DNA of 41,219 nucleotides, from contig JAJYVV010000015.1 of assembly GCA_021791815.1 (NCBI GenBank), positions 1 through 41,219 of the forward strand, written 5' to 3'. Numbering within the stretch: the first letter of the stretch is position 1; every line of letters begins with the position of its first letter. The position numbers were made by a program, and so were the translations under genes. Source of the stretch: Bacillota bacterium (GTDB lineage: Bacteria; Bacillota; Sulfobacillia; RBS10-35; JAJYVN01). The notes below the pieces were generated by a model. That model was not told the origin of the DNA and made no database searches. It was given only the letters and a program-made list of their open reading frames with translations. Below are positions 19,657 through 27,900 of this stretch, piece after piece.

Positions 19657-22600
19657 ATGAGCGGGACGGACGACCACGCGCAGGGCCCCAACGCCGCGGC
19701 GTCCCCGGTCCTCGTCGGTCTCAAGGACATCGACCGGCGGCACCCGATCGAAAGCCTGATGGGACTCTCCAGGAAGCATGGAGCGATCTTCCAGATCGCC
19801 CGCCCGGGCGGGGGCCATCCCCTGGCCGTAGTGTCCGGATTGGAGATCGCCGACGAGGTCTTCGACGACGAGCGCTTTGACAAGACGGTGGCGGGCGGCG
19901 AGCGCGGCATCCGCAGCGTGGGCGGGGACGGCCTGTTCACGGCCTGGACGCACGAACCCAACTGGCGGAAGGCGCACAACATCCTGCTGCCCAACTTCAG
20001 CCAGCGAGCCATGCAGGGCTACCTGCCCCAGATGCTGGACCTCGCCGCGCAACTGGTCCAGAAGTGGGCTCGGTTGAATCCGGGCGAGGCCGTCGACGTC
20101 GCCGCCGACATGACGCGCGTCACCATGGACACCATCGGCCTCTGCGGCTTCGGCTATCGCTTCAATTCGTTCTACCGCGAGACCCCGCACCCCTTCGTGG
20201 CGGCCATGTCGCGGGCCCTGGCCGCGACGCAGCGCCGCATCAGCGAGCTGCCGATTCAGTCGCGGCTGCACGTGACCGCGGAGCGACGGTTGGCCGAAGA
20301 CATCGCCTTCATGAACGACATGGTCGACGGCCTGATCCGCGAGCGCCGGAAGGCGGGACGCGCCGAGAGTCCCGACCTCCTGCAATACATGCTGGACGGC
20401 GTCGATCCGGAGACCGGGCGATCGCTGGACGACGTCAACATCCGCTACCAGGTGCTGACCTTCCTCATCGCCGGACACGAGACGACCAGCAGCCTCCTCT
20501 CCTTCGCCATCTACTTCCTGATCAAGCACCCCGAGGTCGTCGCCCGGGCGCGCGCCGAGGTGGACGATGTCCTGGGATCGGATCTGGAGGCCAGCCCGAC
20601 CTTCGCCCAGGTCCACCGCCTGCGCTACGTGCATCAGGTGCTCAGTGAGTCGTTGCGGCTGTGGCCGACGGCGCCGGCGCTCTCCCGCTACCCCTACGAG
20701 GATGTGGTCCTCCGCGGCCGGTACCGCATCGCCAAGGGCGGTCAGGTGATGGTGCTTATCCCTGCGCTGCACCGGGACCCGCGGGTCTGGGGCGACGACG
20801 CCGAAGCCTTCAACCCCGACCATTTCGGGCCCGGGCGGGAGGAGCGCATTCCCGCGAACGCCTTCAAGCCGTTCGGCCACGGTCAGCGCGCCTGCATCGG
20901 CCGGCAGTTCGCGATGCAGGAGGCCGCCCTGATCCTGGGCATGGTCCTCCAGCGCTTCGACCTCGTCGATCACCTCGACTACCGGCTGAACATCCGACAG
21001 ACGTTGACCATCAAGCCGGACGGACTGTCCATCCAGGTGCGTCCCCGAGCCGGGCGCGCGCCGGCGCATGGGTCGCGGACCGAACGCGTGCCGGCCGCCC
21101 CGGCGGCGGAGGACACGCCTCTCCCCCCCGCGGCCGCGCACGGCACCCGCCTCCTCGTGCTGTATGGCTCAAACCTCGGGACAGCCGAGGGCCTGGCGCG
21201 GCAGATCGCCCGCGACGGTGTCCGTCGCGGCTATGCGGCGGAGGCCGTGGCGCTGGACGCCTGCCCGGAACGGCTGCCGACGGACCGCGCGGTGGTCGTG
21301 GTCACGGCCTCCTACAACGGAAACCCGCCGGATAACGCCGTGGGCTTCTGCGCGCGCCTGCGCGCACCCGATCTGCCCGCCGACGCCTTCACCGGCGTCC
21401 GCTTCACCGTCTTCGGCTGCGGCAATCGCGATTGGGCGGCGACCTACCAAGCGGTCCCCGATCTGGTGCAGCGAGAGATGGAGGCCCACGGGGCGCATTG
21501 CATCCACCCGAAGGGAGCGGGGGATGCGCGAGACGACTTCGACGGGCAGTTCCAGGCGTGGTTCGGGCCACTGTGGGCCGCGCTCGCGGAGGCGTGCGGC
21601 GTGCCGGCCGACGGCGCCGCACCCGTCGCGGAGCTCGCGCGCGTGGAGGTGGTTCCGTCCCCGCTCGGGGAGGCCGCCCGCACGTCGTTTCGCGCCCTGC
21701 CCATGGTGGTCGCTCGGCAGCGGGAGCTCCAGGAGCAAGGCGGCGTGCGCCCCTCGCCGCGTTCGACGCGGCACCTGGAGATCGAACTGCCGCCCGGGGT
21801 CGAGTATGAGGCGGGCGACCACCTCGGCGTCCTGCCGCGCAATTCCGCCGAAACGGTCCGTCGCGCCCTCGACCGCTTCGGCCTCGATGCCGCTGCGTAC
21901 GTTGTGATCCATCCCGACCCGTCCCTGCCCGAGCACCTGCCGGCCGGGCGGTGGCCCGTCGCTGATCTGCTCGCCAACGTGGTCGAGTTGCAGGATCCCG
22001 CCACGCGCGCGCACATCGCGCTGCTGGCCGCCCACACGGCGGATGCCGCCGAGTCCGCGGCGTTGGCCGCGCTCGCCGCCGAGGATGCCGGCGGTGCCGC
22101 CCGGTACCGGGAGGAGGTGTTGGCGAAGCGGCGCTCCGTGCTCGACCTGCTGGAGGAAAACGCCTCCTGCCGGATCCCGTTGGGCATGTTCCTCTCCATG
22201 CTGCCGGCCCTGCGGCCACGCTACTATTCGATCTCCTCCTCGCCGCTCGCCGAACCGCGGTCCTGCAGCATCACGGTGGGGGTCGTCTCCGGGCCGGCTC
22301 GGCGGGGCACGGGCACCTACCGGGGCGTCTGCTCGCACCATCTGGCGGGTCGGGTGGAGGGGTCGCGCGTCTTCGCCTTCGTCCGCCATCCCAACCAGCC
22401 CTTTCATCCCCCGGCGAACCCGCATCAGCCGATGATCATGGTCGGCCCCGGCACCGGCGTCGCCCCGTTCCGCGGCTTTCTCCAGGAGCGCCTGGCCCTC
22501 CAGCGGCGTGGCGTTCCGGTCGGCGAGGCCTTGCTCTTCTTCGGCTGCCGTGATCCGGAGCAGGACCTGCTCTATGGTGACGAACTGCGCGCCATGGAAG

Positions 22601-22896
22601 CCGCGGGCGTGGTCAGGCTCCACGTCGCTCACTCCCGCGTCCCCGGGCAGCCCAAGGTGTATGTGCAACAGCGCATCGTGGAACAGGGGCCCGAAGTGTG
22701 GCGACTGCTCCAACAGGGAGCGGTCGTGTTCGTCTGCGGCGACGCCACCAGGATGGCCCCCGATGTGCGGGCCGCGCTGGCGGCCGTGGCCGGCGCGCAG
22801 GGCGGCATGCCTGCCGAGTCCGCCGCCGACTGGTTCGCCGAGCTCCGCCAGGCCGGTCGGTACCTGGAGGACGTGTGGGGCGGAGGCGGCGCATAG
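19657..22896 (+). CDS. CYP102-type self-sufficient cytochrome P450:NADPH-P450 reductase fusion (P450 BM3-like)
   Basis: Heme motif FKPFGHGQRACIG, I-helix LIAGHETTSSLLSF, ExxR ESLR, BM3-like GGDGLFTAWTHEPNWRKAHNILLPNFSQRAMQGY. FMN domain LLVLYGSNLGTAEGLARQIA, FAD motif RYYSISSSP, NADPH motif MVGPGTGVAPFRGFLQER. Confidence 0.97.
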   Translation: MSGTDDHAQGPNAAASPVLVGLKDIDRRHPIESLMGLSRKHGAIFQIARPGGGHPLAVVSGLEIADEVFDDERFDKTVAGGERGIRSVGGDGLFTAWTHEPNWRKAHNILLPNFSQRAMQGYLPQMLDLAAQLVQKWARLNPGEAVDVAADMTRVTMDTIGLCGFGYRFNSFYRETPHPFVAAMSRALAATQRRISELPIQSRLHVTAERRLAEDIAFMNDMVDGLIRERRKAGRAESPDLLQYMLDGVDPETGRSLDDVNIRYQVLTFLIAGHETTSSLLSFAIYFLIKHPEVVARARAEVDDVLGSDLEASPTFAQVHRLRYVHQVLSESLRLWPTAPALSRYPYEDVVLRGRYRIAKGGQVMVLIPALHRDPRVWGDDAEAFNPDHFGPGREERIPANAFKPFGHGQRACIGRQFAMQEAALILGMVLQRFDLVDHLDYRLNIRQTLTIKPDGLSIQVRPRAGRAPAHGSRTERVPAAPAAEDTPLPPAAAHGTRLLVLYGSNLGTAEGLARQIARDGVRRGYAAEAVALDACPERLPTDRAVVVVTASYNGNPPDNAVGFCARLRAPDLPADAFTGVRFTVFGCGNRDWAATYQAVPDLVQREMEAHGAHCIHPKGAGDARDDFDGQFQAWFGPLWAALAEACGVPADGAAPVAELARVEVVPSPLGEAARTSFRALPMVVARQRELQEQGGVRPSPRSTRHLEIELPPGVEYEAGDHLGVLPRNSAETVRRALDRFGLDAAAYVVIHPDPSLPEHLPAGRWPVADLLANVVELQDPATRAHIALLAAHTADAAESAALAALAAEDAGGAARYREEVLAKRRSVLDLLEENASCRIPLGMFLSMLPALRPRYYSISSSPLAEPRSCSITVGVVSGPARRGTGTYRGVCSHHLAGRVEGSRVFAFVRHPNQPFHPPANPHQPMIMVGPGTGVAPFRGFLQERLALQRRGVPVGEALLFFGCRDPEQDLLYGDELRAMEAAGVVRLHVAHSRVPGQPKVYVQQRIVEQGPEVWRLLQQGAVVFVCGDATRMAPDVRAALAAVAGAQGGMPAESAADWFAELRQAGRYLEDVWGGGGA

Positions 22897-23099
22897 GGGC
22901 GGGCGATCGCTGGAACCGGCCTCGCACGCACCCCCCACGGCGCCGGGTGCGGTGGTGCTGCCGGGGGGCGCGGCCCAGCACCGACGCACCGGTGATGGGG
23001 ATCTTGCGGCCGTTCGGGCGCCAGCTCCGGGACAGGCGAAAGCCGCGTCCCGCTTACGGGGGCGGTTTGGAGCCGCGAGCACGGGTCCGGGCGCTCGGC

Positions 23100-23345
23100 C
23101 GCAGCACCGGATGGTCGCGCCGGGGTATGCCGCGCCGATCATCGTCCTGGACGAGCCGACCGCCTTCCCGGAACCCGCCGGCCGACGCCTTCCGGCGCTT
23201 CGCGGCCATGGCGGAGACCGCACAGCCGTCCTGGTCGGCCGCCGCCTGCCGTCGGCGCGCCTCCGCGACCGCGTGCTGGTGCTGCGCGGGGGCCGGCTGG
23301 TCGAGGACGCGCGAGGCAGCGGTGGCGGCGGGCGGGGGTATGCGA
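23100..23345 (+). pseudogene. ABC exporter ATPase C-terminal fragment (Walker B onward)
   Basis: APIIVLDEPTAFPEPAG then RTAVLVGRRLPSARLRDRVLVLRGGRLVEDA. No intact signature or Walker A in the same frame. Confidence 0.55.
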
Positions 23346-23889
23346 GCCCGCGGGCGGGCGGGATGGTACCGGCATGGGGTGGGTGGGGCGGCTCGTGGTC
23401 GCGCCCTCCCGCCGCGTGCCCCTGGCAGTGGAGCCACAGGTGCGGCGGTCCGGTCGTCCGTGCCCGGAATCCTCCACTACTTCGCCGGGCCTCCCCGCCG
23501 GGCCACGGATCACGGCACCGCACGGTCGGGCCCGCGGAGGACCAGCGCGTCGCCCGCCTCCCTGGCTGCTGTCCCCTCCGGACCTCCGCCACCCCGGGCC
23601 GAAGGGCGACCACGGTTTGGAGCGCGCCCCGACGTCGGGGCGCGACCGCATGGGGCCTCGTGTCGGCGGTACGCTCGACCTCCGTGTGGCCGTAAGCTTG
23701 GCCGCAGGGGATCATGGGTTCCGCGGCGAGGCCCCTTCCGGTCCACGGGCGCGGGGACCGCCGCCTCCCTCCGGCCCGAGATACTCGAGTTCCCGCAACG
23801 CGTTGGGCAGCATCGCAAGGGCGGTTCTGAGGCCTGGTCTTTCTGTCGACGGTCGGCGGCCACCTCCACTCCCGCGAGGCGGAGGAGCT

Positions 23890-24735
23890 CGTGCTGCGGC
23901 GGGTCGGGCGTCCTCACGAGGAGCGGGGACCCCGGGCACAAGGCCCACCGCCTGTTCGGCAGCGGCCTCGACCTGCTGCAGGGCCTCGTCTCCACCGTGG
24001 CCGTGGCCCTGCTCTTCCGGCCCATCGCTCCGCGGCTCCCGGCGGCCCTGCTCGCCGTGCTCGTCCCCCAGGCCCTGCACGCGGGTGAGGCCAACCGCCG
24101 CTGGATGTCCTTCACCTATGGCCAGACGGAGGAGCGGGGCCGGGTCCGCTACGTGGACGGCGTGCCCACCGGCCGGGGCGAGCACAAGGATATCCGGGGA
24201 CCTGCACGGGGCGCTCTCCGACCGCTGGCGCTGCCGGCGGAAGACGCTCCGGTCCGGGATGCTGCGCGAGAAGCGCCGCCAGGCGGCCTCCGAACTGCCC
24301 TCGACCGCGCTGTCCCTGGCGGTGACCATCGCCACCGCGTTTCTGCTGGCGCACGGCCTCGCGGACCACCGGATCGCCACGGGCGGGTTCGTGGCCCTCT
24401 TCGGCGGCGTCGGGACTTTGCGAGGCGCGATGCACCGCGTCGCCTTCGGCGTCCGCGACCAGCAGACCGGATCACCGATGTGGGATACGTCCGCGAGTTC
24501 CTCGCCCTGCCCGACGCGCTGGGCCGCGGCGTGGCGGCGCCCTTTCCGGTGCCCCCGCGGGAGGGCATCCGCCTTCAGGCCGTGACCTTCACGAATCCCG
24601 GCCGCGAGGCCCCGGTGCTGCACCGCCTGGACCTGCTCCTGCGCCCCGGGGGAGCGGGTCGCGCTGGTCGGCGACAAGGGTGCTGGCCAGACCACGGTGG
24701 TGAGACTCCTGTTGGGGATTCGGCTACCGCCCCGG
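23890..24735 (+). pseudogene. Decayed ABC exporter: membrane domain and degenerate Walker A
   Basis: Frame-switching segments: SGLDLLQGLVSTVAVALLFRPIAPRLPAALLAVLVPQALHAGEANRRWMSFTYGQTEERGRVRYVDGV; LPSTALSLAVTIATAFLLAHGLADHRIATGGFVALFGGVGTLRGA; YVREFLALPDALG; RVALVGDKGAGQTTVVRLLLG, with Gln at the Walker A Lys position. Confidence 0.6.
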
Positions 24736-25152
24736 TGAGGGTGCTCGTTGGGCGGCCACCAGGATCTGGCCCGGGTGCAGCCGTCCGAAGGCCGGCCCCC
24801 TCGCACCGCGGCCTTCCAGCGATCGGCGCGCAGCCCGGCCACCAGGGCGACGAAGCTCTCGCGGGCGCCATGCTCGAGGTGAGCCCGGCCCACCTGAGTG
24901 GTCGTCCTGAGCGCGCGCACGGCCACGAGACGACCGAGGCCCTGGCCCGCCAGACATTGCGCGAGTTGGCTACGGACATCCCGCCGCAGGAGATGTTCCG
25001 GGCGGTGCGGGACGCGGCCCCACTCGTCCCGCCGCCTGCGAGCGGGCTGTGCTGGCGGACCGCCCCCCGGCCCCTGCCGGCCAGGGGATGGGCGGCTTGG
25101 CGGACGGGCGCAAACGCGCGCTGCAGTGGCCGTCTAGCCGGCGAGCCGTCGT

Positions 25153-25542
25153 CTAGACGAAATCGGGAGCAGTGCCGCGCCCTATGGGCAGGCCGCGCAC
25201 CCGGATGCGGGCTTCGTCGGAGGCCACAACGGCGCCCTGCTCCAGGGCTTCAGCGACCAAGTCCAAGTTCTGCACGAGAAGTGCCACCTGCGCCTGGGGC
25301 CGCCGCGGTGCCCCACGGGGCAGGATCACCGAGGGTTTGGCCAGTCGAGCCAAGGCGAGCAATGCTCCGAAGTCGGTGTCGGCGGAAACCAGCACCCGTG
25401 ACTCGGCGGCCGCGCGAGCAAGCACTTCATCGTCGTTCGCTGTGGACATCCCATAGGCGGACACATGTACGGCGTCATGACCAGCGTCGTGGAGGCCAAC
25501 GGCGGCGAGAGGCGAGAGGGCTTGGTCGATCAGCAGCCTCAC
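25153..25542 (-). CDS. DUF5615 PIN-like protein, probable toxin
   Basis: [76 protein letters not shown] matches the DUF5615 pattern. GTG start overlaps the upstream stop by 1 nt (TAGTG). Confidence 0.88.
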   Translation of the reverse strand: MRLLIDQALSPLAAVGLHDAGHDAVHVSAYGMSTANDDEVLARAAAESRVLVSADTDFGALLALARLAKPSVILPRGAPRRPQAQVALLVQNLDLVAEALEQGAVVASDEARIRVRGLPIGRGTAPDFV

Positions 25543-25772
25543 TACTGCGGCACCGTCAACGGCAGCTGACGCTCCAACAACGCCTCGGCCGCATACCGCA
25601 AGGCCTCACGCATGTCCTCCGACTCCAGGTCGGGGTAGGCGCGGCAGATGTCGTCTGGACTCATGCCGTCTGCGACCATGGCCACGACCGTGGCTACCGG
25701 AATGCGCAGGCCGCGGATGCAGGGGACGCCCCCCATCTTGCGGGGGTCGGCCGTAATTCGCTCGAATCGCAT
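25542..25772 (-). CDS. DUF433 HTH protein, probable cognate antitoxin
   Basis: [63 protein letters not shown] is a classic DUF433 sequence. An upstream in-frame start at 25802 is possible. Confidence 0.9.
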   Translation of the reverse strand: MRFERITADPRKMGGVPCIRGLRIPVATVVAMVADGMSPDDICRAYPDLESEDMREALRYAAEALLERQLPLTVPQ

Positions 25773-26039
25773 ACAGTTGCCCCCCAACCCAGTTCCGGTC
25801 AAAGGCCATCCGACCCATCATACCCCAGCCTACGCCTGCGCTTCGTCGACTTTGGGGAGGAGCGCACGGCTCCGGGAACGCCGAGATGGCCGTTGGCGGC
25901 GGGCGTGGCGGTGGTGGGCCTGCGCGCCTTCGGCAGCCGTGGGCGGGGCGCCGCGAGGCCCGACGAGGACCCCGAAGCAATCCGGGAGGATCTCCGCCGG
26001 CCCGGCGGCTGACCGGGCTGCTCGCCCGGGCGCGCGGGC

Positions 26040-26082
26040 GCTGAGGAACGGCGCCGACTCGGCGTCGGCGTCGTTCCTCAGC
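26040..26082. repeat. Long near-perfect hairpin, 19-bp stem with 5-nt loop
   Basis: GCTGAGGAACG-G-CGCCGAC TCGGC GTCGGCG-T-CGTTCCTCAGC: 18 Watson-Crick pairs plus one G/T position. No T-tract follows. Confidence 0.9.
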
Positions 26083-26124
26083 GACGCACGACTGTGAGTG
26101 TGAATGTGCGCATTGCGTCCTGAC

Positions 26125-26449
26125 CGTCAGGGGAGCGGGCAAGTCCACCCTGGTGCGGCTGCTCCTCGGCCTCTGCCGGCCCGATGCCGGCCGCATCTCG
26201 GCGGATGGCGTCGACTACGCCTCCATCGCACCGGAGTCCCTGCACGGCGCCGTGTCCGCGGTCTACCAGGACTGCTTCCGTTTCTCCCTCACCGGCCGGG
26301 AGAGCGGGGGCGTGGGCCGCGCGGCCTGCGACGACCTGGCGACCGCGCGCGCCGCCGACGAGGATCCAAACAAGCGCGGGGCCACGCTGGCGCTGGTCGC
26401 GGGCGAATGGCTGGCCGGCCGGCGCAAGCGACTACACCGTACGGTGTAG
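26125..26449 (+). pseudogene. ABC exporter ATPase N-terminal fragment (Walker A to Q-loop)
   Basis: GSGKSTLVRLLLGLCRPDAGRISADGVDYASIAPESLHGAVSAVYQDCFRFSLTGRE. Stops at TAG 26447-26449 with no signature or Walker B. Confidence 0.6.
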
Positions 26450-26452
26450 TCG
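26429..26452. promoter_or_regulatory. Perfect 24-bp palindrome, operator-like
   Basis: CGACTACACCGTACGGTGTAGTCG has two perfect 12-bp arms with no spacer, 35 bp upstream of a GTG start at 26488. Confidence 0.9.
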
Positions 26453-26487
26453 TTCGTATCCCGTTCGCATGAGGGGGGTAGAGGTGC

Positions 26488-26770
26488 GTGGCCAGCCCGA
26501 GCGTCCCGACGGCCAGCCCCTACCCCGTGTGCAATGCGAAGCTGCGCATGTGGATCACCACCTCCAAAGGCCGGGCGCCACGCGGTGGGCCTGCGCTGCC
26601 CGACCAACGGCCGCCACTTCAAGGGCTTCATCAACGATCACGACTTCGTCGCCGCCACCATCGCCAAGATCGCCGCCGCGGCCGGGGTGGCGCTGGAGGA
26701 GGTCGCCCGGCGTCCGCCGCACGTCGTCGCCGAACCCGCCACCCCGCCGGCCCTCGCAAAGCCTAGGCAT
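26488..26770 (+). pseudogene. Small CxxC/zinc-ribbon-like protein interrupted by one frameshift; 3' end uncertain
   Basis: GTG VASPSVPTASPYPVCNAKLRMWITTSK in one frame continues in the +1 frame as AGRHAVGLRCPTNGRHFKGFINDHDFVAATIAKIAAAAGVALEEV. Shift lies at or near AAA 26566-26568. Confidence 0.5.
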
Positions 26771-26820
26771 GCGGGCTCGCCCCCCCCGACGGCGGGACGC
26801 CCGGCCGACCTCCCGGCCGC

Positions 26821-27900
26821 TCACCGGGCCCGGACGCCGACGCCGCCGGCCGGCCCGAGGTACGGGCGGAGCAGCCGCCCGTCGTACCTCGCCCGCAGGT
26901 CCGCCTCGGGCAGGCCGGCGCGGAGGTCGGCCTCGAGGGCGGCACGGTCCCGCGACTTGCCCGGCGGGGCCGCGGGGCCGCCCGCGCCCGGCGCGGGCGC
27001 CTCCCCTTGCAGCCAGGCCTCGGCCCTCCTCGCCGCCTGCGCATAGGCCGGCTCCAGCGCGTCCGCCATGGGCCGCCCGCCGCGCCAAAACGGCAGGTTG
27101 CCCATGCGGCGGATGAGGGCGAGACCGACGGCCGGCCCGGGCGGGCCCGTGGCGGCCGTGCCCGTGGGCGGCGGGCCGGCACCCCAGAAGGACGCCGGAT
27201 CTGCGGGAAGCACCGCGGCGGGTTCGGCCTTCGCGGCGGTCCCGACTTCCCGCCGGACGGGTTGCCCCGGGTCCGAGACCGGCGGGCCTTCCGCCGCAGG
27301 GCCGAGCAGCAGAGCCGACAGCTCGCTCTGGCCCATACCGCGCAGCCGGAAGAGCAGGAACGGGTCGCGGTCCACCTCCTCGGCCAGGAGGTAGTAGACG
27401 GCGGCGATGTGCTTGCACGGGTTGGACGCATCGGGACACGAGCACTCCGTGCGGAGGTCCGAGAGGCGCTGCGGAAAGAGGGGCGCCCGCGCCGCGAGGA
27501 AGACCTCCTCCAGGCCTTCGGGCAGCTGCCCGCCCAGGAGCTTGGCCGCGAAGGCGGCCCGGGCCGCGATGGCGGCGCCGACCTCCCGCCACTGGCCCGG
27601 CTCCAGGGGTCGCAGGCGGATCGTGACGCGATAGGGGGTGGGCCTTGACCCCTGAACCCGGGCCCGCACCTCGCCCGCCTGCACCTCGACGCCGAGCACC
27701 TGACCCTGGCGGGCGTAGCTGCGCCCGCGGGCCAGGCGGCTGCCCAGGCCGAACCCCTCCAGGACGGCCAGCCAGCGCTTCGCCCACCAGTTCCGCACGA
27801 AGGCCCCCCGGGCCGACTGCGCCCGGATGCCGCCCTCGGCCTGCAGGGGCCGGGAGGCCGGGAAGCGGTCCAAGGCGTCATACCCGCGCCGGCGCCCCAC
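26821..27900 (-). CDS. SWIM zinc-finger protein, partner of SNF2 helicase
   Basis: SWIM motif ECSCPDASNPCKHIAAVYYLLAEE (CxCxnCxH). GTG start overlaps the SNF2 stop by 1 nt (GAGGAATAGTG). Confidence 0.9.
   Translation of the reverse strand: MGRRRGYDALDRFPASRPLQAEGGIRAQSARGAFVRNWWAKRWLAVLEGFGLGSRLARGRSYARQGQVLGVEVQAGEVRARVQGSRPTPYRVTIRLRPLEPGQWREVGAAIAARAAFAAKLLGGQLPEGLEEVFLAARAPLFPQRLSDLRTECSCPDASNPCKHIAAVYYLLAEEVDRDPFLLFRLRGMGQSELSALLLGPAAEGPPVSDPGQPVRREVGTAAKAEPAAVLPADPASFWGAGPPPTGTAATGPPGPAVGLALIRRMGNLPFWRGGRPMADALEPAYAQAARRAEAWLQGEAPAPGAGGPAAPPGKSRDRAALEADLRAGLPEADLRARYDGRLLRPYLGPAGGVGVRAR

Noticed and set aside
24735-26125. Clean insertion of the toxin-antitoxin module into one ABC ATPase gene
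   Set aside because: Both flanking fragments carry their own diverged Walker A (GDKGAGQTT and GSGKST), so they are not two halves of one split gene.
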